Shown: positions 9,506 through 19,289, numbered from the stretch's first letter. The stretch: DNA of 64,000 nt from CAYVHB01 sp964450865 (GCA_964450865.1 CAYVHB010000017.1:6328-70327), one strand, 5' to 3'. Notes: a model not told the origin generated them from the sequence alone. Translations and numbers: made by a program.

Positions 9506-10684
9506 ATGGCGCAGATCCGCCTGATAAATGGCAGTCAGAAAAAGATCAGTGAAGGTCACCCCTGGGTCTACCGGACTCAGATCGACCAGATTAGCGGTGA
9601 CCCGCAGCCAGGCTCCATGGTGGAGGTCTATGATTTTCGCCAGCGCTACCTGGGTACCGGATTCTACAATCCGGCTTCAATGCTGACGGTTCGACTGCTG
9701 ACTCATCGTCGCGAAACCATAGATCCAGATCTGATCCGGCGCCGGGTGATCGCAGCTGTCCGTTATCGTGAACTTTTACGCCGTCCCGGTACCGACAGCT
9801 ATCGCCTGGTTTTTGCGGAGGCTGACTTGCTGCCCGGTGTAATTGTCGACCAGTTTGCCGACACCATCGTTATGCAGATCCTGGCCCTGGGCATGGAGCC
9901 GTTCCTGACAGTGATTGCCGATACTCTGATTGAGGTATGCCAGCCAACGAGCCTGATTTTGCAGCATGAAGAGATCATTCGCACAAAGGAAAATCTGCCC
10001 TTGTATCGCCGGGTCTACCATGGTCCGGACTGTACCCGGGTTACGATCCGCGAAAATGACCTGCTGCTGGCCGTCGATCTGGCGGCTGGGCAGAAAACCG
10101 GCTATTTTCTTGATCAGAAAGCCAATCATGCCTTCGTGCGTCCCTTCGTCGCCGGGCGGCGCGTGCTGGATTGCTTTAGCTATATCGGCGGCTTTGCGCT
10201 GAATGCGCTGGCCGGCGGGGCCGCCGCAGTCACAGCTGTAGACAGTTCAGCCCAGGCGGTGGCTTTGGCTGCTGTCAACGCCCGGCAAAATCACCTGGCG
10301 GACCGCCTGACAACCGTGACTGCCAACGCGTTTGATTTCCTGCGCGAAGCCGTACGTCAGGGTGAAACCTATGATGTGATTATCCTGGATCCGCCGGCGT
10401 TTGCCAAAAGTCATGCCGCCCAGGCTACTGCGGTCCGCGGCTATAAAGAAATTAATCTTAGCGCCCTGCGCTTGCTGCCACCGGGCGGCATTCTGGCCAC
10501 CCATTCCTGCTCTTTTCATATGCCTGAGAGCTTGTTCATCGAAACCGTGCTGGCCGCCGCGCGTGACGCCCGCCGCACCGTCCGGATTATCGATGTGCGC
10601 CGCCAGGATTACGATCACCCGGTGCTGGCTGGTTACCCCGAGTCGCACTATTTGAAAAGCGTCTGGCTCCAGATCATGGATTAG
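9506..10684 (+). CDS. rlmI: class I SAM-dependent rRNA (cytosine-C5)-methyltransferase, RlmI-like
   Basis: A 392-residue RlmI/YwbD-type enzyme predicted to make 5-methylcytosine in 23S rRNA. An N-terminal PUA domain (about 1-75, with GHPWVYRTQI) is followed by an EEHEB-like linker domain and a Rossmann methyltransferase domain. SAM-binding motif I is VLDCFSYIGGFALNAL (about 224-239) and motif IV is ILDPPAFAKS. The family's late cysteine is in ATHSCSF. The AT-rich 158-bp region before ATG 9506 probably holds its promoter. Confidence 0.9.
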   Translation: MAQIRLINGSQKKISEGHPWVYRTQIDQISGDPQPGSMVEVYDFRQRYLGTGFYNPASMLTVRLLTHRRETIDPDLIRRRVIAAVRYRELLRRPGTDSYRLVFAEADLLPGVIVDQFADTIVMQILALGMEPFLTVIADTLIEVCQPTSLILQHEEIIRTKENLPLYRRVYHGPDCTRVTIRENDLLLAVDLAAGQKTGYFLDQKANHAFVRPFVAGRRVLDCFSYIGGFALNALAGGAAAVTAVDSSAQAVALAAVNARQNHLADRLTTVTANAFDFLREAVRQGETYDVIILDPPAFAKSHAAQATAVRGYKEINLSALRLLPPGGILATHSCSFHMPESLFIETVLAAARDARRTVRIIDVRRQDYDHPVLAGYPESHYLKSVWLQIMD

Positions 10685-10710
10685 GTTTGGGGCCTGGCGG
10701 GCTCTCCTGA

Positions 10711-10779
10711 CCGGTTACGACCATCATAATTGCCCGGTTACGATGAACATCAATGCCCGGTTGCGATCATCATAATTGC
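10711..10779. repeat. three tandem copies of a 23-bp unit
   Basis: Units at 10711-10733, 10734-10756 and 10757-10779 begin CCGGTTACGA or CCGGTTGCGA and end in A-T-G-C or T-T-G-C; a fourth unit decays after 10780. They lie in the 337-bp intergenic region between rlmI and the CoA-disulfide reductase gene. Nothing else clear was found there apart from weak promoter-like AT-rich sequence around 10849-10889. Confidence 0.85.
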
Positions 10780-11021
10780 CCGGGTGCAACCGCTGCCATC
10801 GTCCTGATGTCATTGAAAATCATGTCTCTTTCCCGCCGTTATGTTACATTGTCACAGAACAAAGCATCCCGACCTGATAAATTATAGGCATGACCAGTTC
10901 CGGAAGCGTTTACTGTCAGCCCGCAAGCGTTTGCTGCCTGTGTATCTGACTGATCCTGCGGAACCAGAAGGCCTGCTGGGTTCAGGCGAGGCCTGACCCG
11001 GAGAATGGATGAGGTGTGAAG

Positions 11022-13610
11022 ATGAAAGTGTTAATTGTGGGCGGTGTAGCGGGTGGAGCTTCGGCGGCAGCCAGATTGCGCCGGAACGATGAAAAGGCCG
11101 AGATTATTCTGTTTGAAAAGGGCGAGTATATTTCCTATGCCAATTGCGGCTTGCCTTATTTTGTTGGTGATGTCATTAAAGATAAAGAGAAATTGCTGGT
11201 CCAGACACCGGAGGCAATGCGGACCCGTTTCAACCTTGACATCCGCATCCGCTCCGAGGTTGTGCGCATCAACCGCCAGAATAAGACAGTAACCGTACTC
11301 GACCATCGGACCCGCCAGGAATATGTCGAATCTTATGATAAATTGATCCTCTCACCCGGTGCTGAACCGAAGCGCCCGCCGATGGAGGGTATTGACCTGC
11401 CCGGTGTTTTTACCTTGCGGACTGTGCCGGATACTTATCGGATCCGTGACTTTGTCGACACGAAAAAGCCCCAGCGTGCTGTGGTCATTGGCGGTGGCTT
11501 TATCGGCGTCGAGATGGCCGAGAACCTGATGGAACGGGGCATTGACGTCACGCTGGTTGAATTTACCGACCAGGTTGTCGCTTCGCTGGATCCGGATATG
11601 GCAGCCTTCCTGCATCAGCATATGCGCATGAAAGGCCTCAAGCTGCTGTTCAGGACCGGCGCAACTGCCTTCCTGCCTGCTGACAATGGTGGCCTGGTCG
11701 TCAGGCTGACAACTGGCAATGCCTTGTACACGGATATGGTCATTTTCAGTATCGGCATCAATCCTGACAGCAAGCTGGCCCGCGAAGCTGACCTGGCGCT
11801 GGGCATTGCCGGCAGTATCAAGGTTGACCGCTACCTGGCGACATCCGATCCGGATATTTTTGCTGTCGGTGACGCAATTGAAGTCGAACATTTCGTCTCG
11901 CACTTGCCGACCTTGATTCCGCTGGCTGGCCCGGCCAATAAGCAGGGCCGCATTGCTGCCGACAATGTTTCTGGCCACCAGGTCCCGTTTGAGGGTGTCC
12001 AGGGCAGTGCTGTCCTCAAGGTCTTTGACATGACCGCCGCCTCGACCGGCCTGAATGAGAAGCAGCTCAAGCGGGACAAGCTGGCCTATGAGAAGATCTA
12101 CGTGCATCCGCTCAACCATGCCGGTTATTACCCGGGCGCAACCCAAATGACGGTCAAGCTGCTGTTTGATCTGGACAGCGGCAAGATATTGGGTGCCCAG
12201 GCGGTCGGTATCCACGGCGTTGAAAAGCGCATCGATGTCCTGGCCACCGCCCAGCGCCTCGGCGCAACCGTCGCTGACCTGGAAAAGCTCGAACTGACCT
12301 ACGCGCCGCCTTATTCATCGGCCAAGGACCCGGTCAACATGCTGGGCTTTATTGCCAGCAACATCATGAAGGGCGATGTCAAGGTCTTCCAGTATCACGA
12401 CATTGCCGACCTGGATCCGGCAACCAGTTTCCTGGTCGATGTGCGGACCCCGGAGGAATATTCGCTTGGCAGCATACCGGATGCCCGCAATTACCCGCTT
12501 GATGAAATCCGCAGCCGCCTGGCCCATTTCCCGAAAAACAAGAAGATCTACCTGTTCTGCCAGGTCGGCCTGCGCGGCTATCTCGCAGCCCGGATCCTCC
12601 AGCAGAACGGCTATCATGAAGTGTACAACCTGACTGGCGGTTATAAGCTGTATCACACTGTCATTCTCGACCAGTCCGCCGAGATTCCCTATGATTGCTT
12701 CGGCCAGCAGGTCACCGAAGGTGAAGGGGAGAAGCTGGTCCTGCAGCCAGACGGCAAAACAGCGGTCTGTCCCGTTCCGGCTTCGCCAGCCAGCCGGCCA
12801 GTCGTGGTAACCGGAGCAGCAGTCGCATCCGCCCCGGCCGCGACCCAGCCCGCAGCCGTCCCGGTAAAAACGCCCCGGGCCAATATCAAAGTCATGACCG
12901 TCGATGCCTGCGGCCTGCAATGCCCCGGCCCGATTCTTAAAGTGGCAGAAGGGATCAAGAAGATCGAACCCGGCGATCAGCTGGTGGTGGAAGCGACCGA
13001 TCCCGGCTTTGCCTCGGATATTGGTATCTGGTGTGAACGCACCGGCAATGTTCTCAATGACATCAAGCAAAAGCACGGCCAGTACACCGTCATCGTGACC
13101 AAGGGCGAGCCGATGGTGCCCCAGGCCACGGCGCCGGTTCAGAATGATAAAACCATGGTGGTCTTCAGTGGCGATCTGGACAAGGCCCTCGCAGCCTTCA
13201 TCATTGCAACCGGTGCAGCCTCCATGGGTCGCAATGTGACCATGTTCTTTACCTTCTGGGGCCTGAACATCCTGCGCCGTCATGACAAGGTCCGGGTCCC
13301 CAAGGCCTTTATCGAGAACATGTTTGGCTCGATGATGCCGCGTGGTTCGCGCAAGCTGGGCCTGTCCAAACTGCATATGGGTGGCATGGGAACACGGATG
13401 ATGCGCGAGGTCATGAAATCCAAAAATGTCTCATCCCTGGAAGAGCTGATCCAGACGGCCATTGACAGCGGCGTCAAGATGGTGGCCTGCCAGATGTCGA
13501 TGGATGTCATGGGCATCAAGCCCCAGGAACTGATCAAGGGTGTGGAAATCGGCGGCGTGGCCACGATGCTCGGTGCAGCCGAACTGTCCGATACCAACTT
13601 CTTTATCTGA
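11022..13610 (+). CDS. CoA-disulfide reductase-like flavoprotein fused to rhodanese, TusA and DsrE modules
   Basis: An 862-residue multi-domain sulfur-handling protein. Residues 1-445 form a pyridine-nucleotide disulfide oxidoreductase (FAD site VLIVGGVAGGASAAARLR; redox cysteine Cys42 in SYANCGLPYF, as in CoA-disulfide/persulfide reductases; NAD site VVIGGGFIGVEMAE). A rhodanese domain (about 460-550) has the persulfide Cys near 512 (CQVGLRG). After an Ala/Pro-rich linker comes a TusA module (about 623-700, ACGLQCPGPI) and a DsrE-like domain (about 710-862). The combination implies persulfide transfer within one polypeptide. ATG 11022 has GGATGAGG 7 bases upstream; GTG 11016 is an alternative. 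Confidence 0.93.
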   Translation: MKVLIVGGVAGGASAAARLRRNDEKAEIILFEKGEYISYANCGLPYFVGDVIKDKEKLLVQTPEAMRTRFNLDIRIRSEVVRINRQNKTVTVLDHRTRQEYVESYDKLILSPGAEPKRPPMEGIDLPGVFTLRTVPDTYRIRDFVDTKKPQRAVVIGGGFIGVEMAENLMERGIDVTLVEFTDQVVASLDPDMAAFLHQHMRMKGLKLLFRTGATAFLPADNGGLVVRLTTGNALYTDMVIFSIGINPDSKLAREADLALGIAGSIKVDRYLATSDPDIFAVGDAIEVEHFVSHLPTLIPLAGPANKQGRIAADNVSGHQVPFEGVQGSAVLKVFDMTAASTGLNEKQLKRDKLAYEKIYVHPLNHAGYYPGATQMTVKLLFDLDSGKILGAQAVGIHGVEKRIDVLATAQRLGATVADLEKLELTYAPPYSSAKDPVNMLGFIASNIMKGDVKVFQYHDIADLDPATSFLVDVRTPEEYSLGSIPDARNYPLDEIRSRLAHFPKNKKIYLFCQVGLRGYLAARILQQNGYHEVYNLTGGYKLYHTVILDQSAEIPYDCFGQQVTEGEGEKLVLQPDGKTAVCPVPASPASRPVVVTGAAVASAPAATQPAAVPVKTPRANIKVMTVDACGLQCPGPILKVAEGIKKIEPGDQLVVEATDPGFASDIGIWCERTGNVLNDIKQKHGQYTVIVTKGEPMVPQATAPVQNDKTMVVFSGDLDKALAAFIIATGAASMGRNVTMFFTFWGLNILRRHDKVRVPKAFIENMFGSMMPRGSRKLGLSKLHMGGMGTRMMREVMKSKNVSSLEELIQTAIDSGVKMVACQMSMDVMGIKPQELIKGVEIGGVATMLGAAELSDTNFFI

Positions 13611-13677
13611 TATCTGATCAGCCTGGTCTGGTCAGCGGTTTGCCTGCAGCTGGCCATGATTTTGCGATTATAAACAG

Positions 13678-13710
13678 GGCCCTGGTTTCGAAAAGAATCC
13701 AGGGCCTTTT
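13678..13710 (+). terminator. intrinsic terminator after the CoA-disulfide reductase gene
   Basis: GGCCCTGG (13678-13685) pairs with CCAGGGCC (13699-13706) and TTTT follows. Confidence 0.75.
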
Positions 13711-13744
13711 CATTCGGGTGGGCATGTTTAGGCGCTGCGGTTGC

Positions 13745-13753
13745 TGTTATAAT
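13745..13753 (+). promoter_or_regulatory. extended -10 promoter for the small hypothetical gene
   Basis: TGTTATAAT (13745-13753) gives a perfect TATAAT with an upstream TG. The -35 region is poor. It lies about 170 bases before ATG 13921. Confidence 0.5.
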
Positions 13754-13920
13754 AGAAATATGTCCGATCACCAGGAATGCCTTGCTGTAAGCAGGACCGG
13801 GAAATGGCTTGTTTCACCCCAAAAAGACCTGCAGCAACAAAAGAAGACGTACGGTAGCAAAAGGTGACCGCGTTCATTGAATGTCCCGATTGTCGTACGG
13901 AAAATGCCGGAGGCGCAGCC

Positions 13921-14100
13921 ATGAAAAAATTAGCAGCTATCTTTCAATCGTTTGCAAAATTTATCTATCGGACCTTCCCGGTTATCGGCGGTTATTCTGT
14001 TAAAGACGCCAGCGACCTGATGAATGACCCGGACCATTATGAATATCGGGATCATTCATGGCTTAAACGACAGGAAGATAAACTGCTGCACAAACACTGA
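13921..14100 (+). CDS. small basic hypothetical protein
   Basis: A 59-residue protein starting at ATG 13921, chosen because GGAGGC (13909-13914) is 6 bases upstream. An in-frame GTG at 13864 would add 19 residues containing CPDC, a possible half zinc ribbon, but lacks a ribosome site. The N-terminal part is amphipathic or weakly hydrophobic and the C-terminus is charged and His-rich. It has its own promoter and terminator, which supports expression. Function is unknown. Confidence 0.55.
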   Translation: MKKLAAIFQSFAKFIYRTFPVIGGYSVKDASDLMNDPDHYEYRDHSWLKRQEDKLLHKH

Positions 14101-14129
14101 TTGATCCGGTCATTGATCCTGGACAAATA

Positions 14130-14162
14130 AAAACCCTGGAACCGCTGAGGCTCCAGGGTTTT
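14130..14162. terminator. bidirectional terminator between the small gene and tRNA-Gln
   Basis: An 11-bp perfect stem (14130-14140 with 14152-14162) with A-rich and T-rich arms can end transcription from both the plus-strand small gene and the minus-strand tRNA. Confidence 0.78.
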
Positions 14163-14167
14163 GCTTA

Positions 14168-14241
14168 TGGCTGCCGGACTAGGATTTGAACCCAGACAGA
14201 CTGAGTCAGAGTCAGTAGTGCTACCCTTACACTATCCGGCA
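14168..14241 (-). tRNA. tRNA-Gln (anticodon CUG)
   Basis: The minus strand folds into a cloverleaf. The 7-bp acceptor TGCCGGA/TCCGGCA has the U1-A72 pair typical of bacterial tRNA-Gln. The anticodon stem ACTGA/TCAGT holds loop CTCTGAC, so the anticodon is CTG. The T-loop is GGTTCAAATCC, discriminator G, and the CCA end is encoded. Length is 74 nt. It is transcribed toward the bidirectional terminator at 14130-14162. Confidence 0.95.
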
Positions 14242-14383
14242 ATCTATGTGAAAGGCTGGCGACAGCCCGTCAGCAGAAAAAAATATACCACAGATTCGCT
14301 ATCCATGCAAGGGGTCGATGCTGATTTGCAGTGAAAATTTTGGCGATTCTGGTGAAATCAATCCTGGATCATTGAAACATCAT

Positions 14384-14412
14384 TTGACGGCCACGGAATG
14401 GACAGTTATCAT
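14384..14412 (+). promoter_or_regulatory. sigma-A promoter of the D,D-carboxypeptidase gene
   Basis: TTGACG (14384-14389), a 17-bp spacer and TATCAT (14407-14412). It predicts a start site near 14419, which supports the internal ATG 14483 as the translation start over upstream in-frame codons. Confidence 0.65.
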
Positions 14413-14482
14413 AGTGTCAACTGGACAGACTGGGAGCCAACTTAACGATCCAATCAAGCACTTGAATAGTCGGAGTATACAG

Positions 14483-16180
14483 ATGAAACAACTGAATCAT
14501 CCTGGCTTGCAGCCGTATAATCCAATCAGCACTGACGTCCACGCCGCAAACCGCCAACACATCCGCATATTGCCCGTTAACGGACGGCAAAAGCCGGGCC
14601 ATCAGCCATTTACAGCGCTCAGATGGCTGGCATCCTGCCTGGTGATCCTGCTGGTCGTGGCTGGACCTGGCCTTGCCACCCCATTACTGACCATTTCCGG
14701 AACGGGTAGAGCAGTCCTCGCTCAGTCCGTAATCGCCAGCAGCACGTTGCCGCTGACGGACGGCATTACCAGCGATGTCATCTGGTCCGATCCGGCTGGT
14801 GACCAGGAGACTGGGGCCTGGCCGGCGCTTGAACAGGTCCAGGCCAAAGCTTATGTGGTTATGGATCGCCTGACCGGGAAGGTCTGGCTGTCAAAAGCCG
14901 CAAACACACAAAATTACCCGGCCAGCACGACGAAAATCATGACCGCCCTGCTGGCCCTGGAAGCCAATGATCTGGGCCGGCTCGTGACTGTTTCAGCCAA
15001 TGCCGTCAAGCTCGACTGGGACGCCTCCAAAGCCGGGTTTATTGCTGGCGAAATCGTGTCAATGAAAGATCTTCTGGCCGGGCTGATGCTGCCATCCGGT
15101 AACGATGCGGCTATTGCCATCGCCGAAGCCCTGGCCGGCAGCCAGGCCAAGTTTGCACGCCAGATGAACAGCCGGGCCAGGGAACTGGGCGCGACAAAGA
15201 CCAATTTTGTCAATCCCAATGGCCTGCATAATACCAGACACGTCACAACGGCCCTGGATCTGGCCAGGATTGCAGCTGCGGCCATGCGGCTGCCCCAATT
15301 CCGTGAGCTCGTTAACACGCCGGTTTATGCACTGTCAGCTACCAATAAACACCCGCTGGCCGGCTGGCAGATCCTGATCAACAGCAATAGCCGCATGTTG
15401 CTGGCAGATCATAGCAATTACCGCTCCAGCTTGCTGCGGGAAATTCAAGGTATAAAGACCGGCACGACCACGCCGGCCGGCAATTGCCTGGTCACGGCTG
15501 CCGTAACCAATGATGGTGTCGAACTCATCTGTGTCCTGCTGGGAGTATCTGCAAACGATACGCAGGGCAATACCAGCAGCTATTCACGGACCTTGCTGGA
15601 AGCGGCCGCGCGCAAAACCGCTGCTGATCCGGAGCGTGTCACCCTCGTTACCGCCGGCCAGCCACTGACGATTCCCGGCAGTAGTCTGCTGCTGATGCCC
15701 CAAGCCTCGCTGACCCTGACGGCAGCTGCCAGCCAGGCGCTGGACTATACGCTGGCTGTGCCAGGCCTGAGTGTGGCGGAACAGCCGCAAGAGGCCCCGG
15801 AAAATGGGGCCGATGCATCTTTGGGGCGGCCAGGTTCGGAAACGCTGATTCAGCTGGTCCAGGATGGCACGGTTTTGACCACCGTTCCCGCTGTTTTTGC
15901 GACCCCCACACCGATCCCCACCCCGACCCCTTCGCCGATTCCGACTAAACCGCCGAAAGCAGATCCCGGTACTCAGGTGACGACGGGTAACGGTCAATCC
16001 GGCCCGGGCATTGACGGGGTTGGTAAACTGCCGATTATAGGATCGATCCTGACCTGGTTCGCGGCCCGCGTCTGGCTTGTGGCCCTGATCGGCGGTCTGT
16101 TGCTGCTGGCTCTCATTGGATTGATCATCTGGCGCCTGATTGTCCGTCACAACAGGGGATTCTATATTCGCCGCCGCTAA
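14483..16180 (+). CDS. D-alanyl-D-alanine carboxypeptidase (PBP5/DacF type)
   Basis: Low-molecular-weight penicillin-binding protein that trims the terminal D-Ala of peptidoglycan stem peptides, 565 residues. Peptidase S11 motifs are SxxK (PASTTKIM), SxN (PSGNDAA) and KTG (IKTGTTTPAG). A long N-terminal extension precedes a signal/anchor helix (about 45-70). The C-terminal half has a beta-rich PBP5 C-domain-like region, a Pro/Thr-rich linker (TPIPTPTPSPIPTKP) and a final transmembrane helix with basic tail, so it is probably anchored at the C-terminus. ATG 14483 has CGGAG 7 bases upstream. Confidence 0.9.
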   Translation: MKQLNHPGLQPYNPISTDVHAANRQHIRILPVNGRQKPGHQPFTALRWLASCLVILLVVAGPGLATPLLTISGTGRAVLAQSVIASSTLPLTDGITSDVIWSDPAGDQETGAWPALEQVQAKAYVVMDRLTGKVWLSKAANTQNYPASTTKIMTALLALEANDLGRLVTVSANAVKLDWDASKAGFIAGEIVSMKDLLAGLMLPSGNDAAIAIAEALAGSQAKFARQMNSRARELGATKTNFVNPNGLHNTRHVTTALDLARIAAAAMRLPQFRELVNTPVYALSATNKHPLAGWQILINSNSRMLLADHSNYRSSLLREIQGIKTGTTTPAGNCLVTAAVTNDGVELICVLLGVSANDTQGNTSSYSRTLLEAAARKTAADPERVTLVTAGQPLTIPGSSLLLMPQASLTLTAAASQALDYTLAVPGLSVAEQPQEAPENGADASLGRPGSETLIQLVQDGTVLTTVPAVFATPTPIPTPTPSPIPTKPPKADPGTQVTTGNGQSGPGIDGVGKLPIIGSILTWFAARVWLVALIGGLLLLALIGLIIWRLIVRHNRGFYIRRR

Positions 16181-16285
16181 AGCAATTCCAGGCGGATTGC
16201 CTGCTGATCCGCTTTGACAATTGGTAAACAGGGGATTCCATACCCGCACTGTTCATTGAACGCCGCAGCCAGGCCGTACGTTGCT

Positions 16286-17590
16286 TCAGGAAACCACTTC
16301 CAGGATGACCGGACGAGGCTGGACCGGCTCGCTGCCGATGCCAATGGCCTGCAAGATTTGCTCGCCGGCAGTCTGGCACATGGCTGGTGTTGCCGCAAAA
16401 ACCTCGGCCAGTTCCTCGCCGGCCTTGACCGGCTCATTCATTCTCTTGCGCAAGATGAGCCCGGCAGCATAGTCCAGCTGATCGTCCTTTTTCAGGCGCC
16501 CGCCGCCCAGGCTGACCAGCACGCGGCCGAGTTCGGACGTCCTGATCCGGGTGATATACCCGGTAGCCGGCGCTAGCACTTTCAGTGAACAGGCCGCCTG
16601 CGGCAAGCGGGTATAATCATGGATAACAGCCGGGTCACCGCCCTGGTTGCTGATCAAGGCTTCCAGGCGGGCCAGTCCGGCGCCGCTGTACAAAGCATCC
16701 AGCAGGCGCTGGCGGGCTTCCTCGGGTTGACAGGCCAGTCCGGCCTGGATCAGCATATATGAACCCAGGGTCAAGGTGACCTCGAGCAGTGAACCGCCGC
16801 CATGCCCCTTGAGGACTTCGATCGCCTCAATGACCTCCAGCGAATTGCCAATATGCGAGCCCAGGGGCTGGTCCATGTCGCTGATCACCGCCAGCATCCG
16901 GCGACCGGCCATCTTGCCGATATCTACCATCGCCCGGGCCAGGACGCGGGCCGCGGGCAGATCGGGCACAAAGGCCCCGCTGCCGCATTTAACATCGAGG
17001 ACAATCGCGTCCGCACCAGCCGCGATTTTTTTGCTCATGATGCTGGCGGCGATCAGCGGCACAGAGTCGACCGTGCCAGTGACATCGCGCAAGGCATAAA
17101 GTTTTTTATCAGCTGGCGTCAGATCGTCACTTTGCCCGATCAGGGCAATACCGATCTGCCTGGTTTGGCGAATGACTGTATCCATCGTCAAGTTCGTCTG
17201 AAAGCCGGGAATGGCGGCAAGTTTGTCAATGGTGCCACCCGTGAAGCCCAGCCCCCGGCCGGACATTTTGACGATCGGTGCGCCACAGGCCGCAACCAGC
17301 GGCGCGAGCACCAGCGTCGTTGTATCGGCGACCCCGCCCGTGCTGTGTTTATCAACCTTGATACCCGGAATCGGGCTGAGATCAAAACGGCGGCCGGAGT
17401 CAGCCATTGCCAGAGTCAGCCAGGTCGTCTCCTCACGATCCAGGCCGCGAATAAACATCGCCATCAGCATGGCCGCTATCTGGTAATCGGGCCAGCTGCC
17501 GCTGGTAACACCCTCAATAAAGGTCTGGATCTCGTCGGCTGTCAGATGCTGCCCGTTGCGTTTCTTGATGATCAAGTCAGTGGCTGCCAT
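16286..17590 (-). CDS. pdp: pyrimidine-nucleoside phosphorylase
   Basis: Phosphorolyses thymidine/uridine/deoxyuridine to base and (deoxy)ribose-1-phosphate for nucleoside salvage. The 434-residue product matches the homodimeric family: the signature KMSGRGLGFTGGTIDKL, the phosphate-binding KHSTGGVADTTTL and the DVKCGSGAF loop are all visible. ATG 17590 is chosen over an upstream extension because GCGAGGCG lies 6-7 bases before it. It is transcribed divergently from the MATE gene. Confidence 0.93.
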   Translation of the reverse strand: MAATDLIIKKRNGQHLTADEIQTFIEGVTSGSWPDYQIAAMLMAMFIRGLDREETTWLTLAMADSGRRFDLSPIPGIKVDKHSTGGVADTTTLVLAPLVAACGAPIVKMSGRGLGFTGGTIDKLAAIPGFQTNLTMDTVIRQTRQIGIALIGQSDDLTPADKKLYALRDVTGTVDSVPLIAASIMSKKIAAGADAIVLDVKCGSGAFVPDLPAARVLARAMVDIGKMAGRRMLAVISDMDQPLGSHIGNSLEVIEAIEVLKGHGGGSLLEVTLTLGSYMLIQAGLACQPEEARQRLLDALYSGAGLARLEALISNQGGDPAVIHDYTRLPQAACSLKVLAPATGYITRIRTSELGRVLVSLGGGRLKKDDQLDYAAGLILRKRMNEPVKAGEELAEVFAATPAMCQTAGEQILQAIGIGSEPVQPRPVILEVVS

Positions 17591-17700
17591 TTTGTTCGCC
17601 TCGCTTTGAATCGTTATGCCAGTATGAAATGCCGGGTACTCCGGGCCGCTGAACCGGCCCGGGTCTGGCGCCACCCCTTGCTGTACCGTTACGTACTTTC

Positions 17701-17728
17701 ATTTTAGCATGGTTTCAGGTTTTGCCAA
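17701..17728 (-). promoter_or_regulatory. promoter of pdp (minus strand)
   Basis: On the minus strand TTGGCA (plus 17723-17728), a 16-bp spacer and TGC-TAAAAT (-10 at plus 17701-17706), an extended -10. The predicted leader is about 100 nt. Confidence 0.55.
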
Positions 17729-17903
17729 ATCCATGCTGGACGTCAGCGCCAGGAAGGACCATAATAAAAACGCCGCAAAGGAAACAATGCAAGACATGAT
17801 GCCAGGAAAAGACAACCAGGAAAAACACGCTGAAGAACGTCTTGTCATATAACGGAACTGAACACGTTGCCGGACTGCTGCCGGGCTTTTGGAGGAATAT
17901 TTC

Positions 17904-19289
17904 GTGCTGGACCGACATGCCGTGGCTTCCCTTAGCCGCACTATTACCCGCCTGACTTTACCTGTATTGATTGAGCAGTTCTTCATTGTCATGATGGGAG
18001 CTGTCAATACCATGCTGGTTGCCAACATCGGCGGTGAAGCGATTTCGGCCACGGGTAATGTCGACACCATTAACAATATCATCATTTCGTTTTTCGCCGC
18101 CCTGGCTGTTGGTGGTACCGTCATTGTAGCCCAGTATACCGGCCGCCAGGATGATCGCAAGTCCAACCGGGCGATGGCCCAGTCGCTGCTGGCTTGTGTC
18201 GTGATCGCCGGCGCCGTGACCTTGCTGATCTTTCTCCTGCAAAAGCCATTGCTGACCTGGCTTTTCAAGGATGTTGACCCACTGGTTCTAACTTATTCCT
18301 ACACCTATCTGGCGATTGTCCTGTGGTCTTATTTACCATTGGCCCTGATGACGATGGCCTTCGGTATCCTGCGTGGATCAGGTGATACCCGTACCCCCAT
18401 GATGATTTCGATTATCATGAATATTGTCAATGTTGGCCTGAGCTACTGGCTGATTTACGGCTTTCGGCTGAATGTCGGCTCCCTGTCGATGCATACACCT
18501 GCATTTGGTGTGCAGGGCGCCGCTGTCGGCCTGACACTGTCCCGGACACTGGGCATGATCCTGGCCCTGATTCCGCTGTTGCGCGGTACCCGGCAATTGA
18601 AGCTGGACTGGCGTGACATGCGCCGGCCAGACTGGCCGATGCAAAGACTGATCCTGAATCTTGGCGTACCGGGCGGCGCTGAGCAGTTGATGTTTAATGG
18701 TGGCAAACTGATTGTGCAGATGTTTATCGTCCAGCTTGGAACAGTAGCCCTGGCTGCCAATGCCATCTGCAACTCCCTGGCAGCCCTGGCGACCATCCCG
18801 GGATTGTCGCTGAGCCTGGCGATCACCGCCCTGGTTGGCCAGGCTATCGGCCGGGGTGACCAGGCAGGGGCCCGCCGTCTCCTGAAATTCTCACTGGTTT
18901 ATAATACGGTGGCCTTGCTGGTGCTCAGTCTCCTGTTTCTGCCATTTGTCCGCCAGCTGGTTGGTTTATTTACGCATGACGCAACAACGATCCAGACGGC
19001 TACCCGGGTCATGTATGCTTATCTGCTGGCTCAGCCTATCTTCTGGTCAGCATCATTTGCCTTGCCATCCGGCTTGCGCGGCGCCGGCGATGTCCGCTAT
19101 ACCATGGTGATATCAATCATCAGCATGTGGTTGCTGCGGATTCTTCTGGGCTATCTGTTCGGGATTATCCTGGGGTATGGTATTCTGGGTATCTGGTTCG
19201 CCATGTTCTCCGACTGGGCTTTCCGCTCGGTTCTCTTTGTCTGGCGCCTGCGCAGTGGCCGCTGGTTACAGCAGCGGGCTATCCATTGA
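17904..19289 (+). CDS. MATE family efflux transporter
   Basis: A 461-residue integral membrane protein of the MATE superfamily with about 12 hydrophobic segments in two similar halves. These use Na+ or H+ gradients to export drugs or metabolites. Family-typical features are the early LPVLIEQFFIVMMGAVNTM, A-x-A-x-x-N in the second half (VALAANAICNSLAAL) and GLRGAGDVRYTM late. GTG 17904 is preferred because GGAGG (17891-17895) lies 8 bases upstream. Substrate cannot be inferred. Confidence 0.9.
   Translation: MLDRHAVASLSRTITRLTLPVLIEQFFIVMMGAVNTMLVANIGGEAISATGNVDTINNIIISFFAALAVGGTVIVAQYTGRQDDRKSNRAMAQSLLACVVIAGAVTLLIFLLQKPLLTWLFKDVDPLVLTYSYTYLAIVLWSYLPLALMTMAFGILRGSGDTRTPMMISIIMNIVNVGLSYWLIYGFRLNVGSLSMHTPAFGVQGAAVGLTLSRTLGMILALIPLLRGTRQLKLDWRDMRRPDWPMQRLILNLGVPGGAEQLMFNGGKLIVQMFIVQLGTVALAANAICNSLAALATIPGLSLSLAITALVGQAIGRGDQAGARRLLKFSLVYNTVALLVLSLLFLPFVRQLVGLFTHDATTIQTATRVMYAYLLAQPIFWSASFALPSGLRGAGDVRYTMVISIISMWLLRILLGYLFGIILGYGILGIWFAMFSDWAFRSVLFVWRLRSGRWLQQRAIH

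Noticed and set aside
10711..10779. CRISPR-like array
   Set aside because: The 23-bp units are contiguous, without spacers, so it is a simple tandem repeat.
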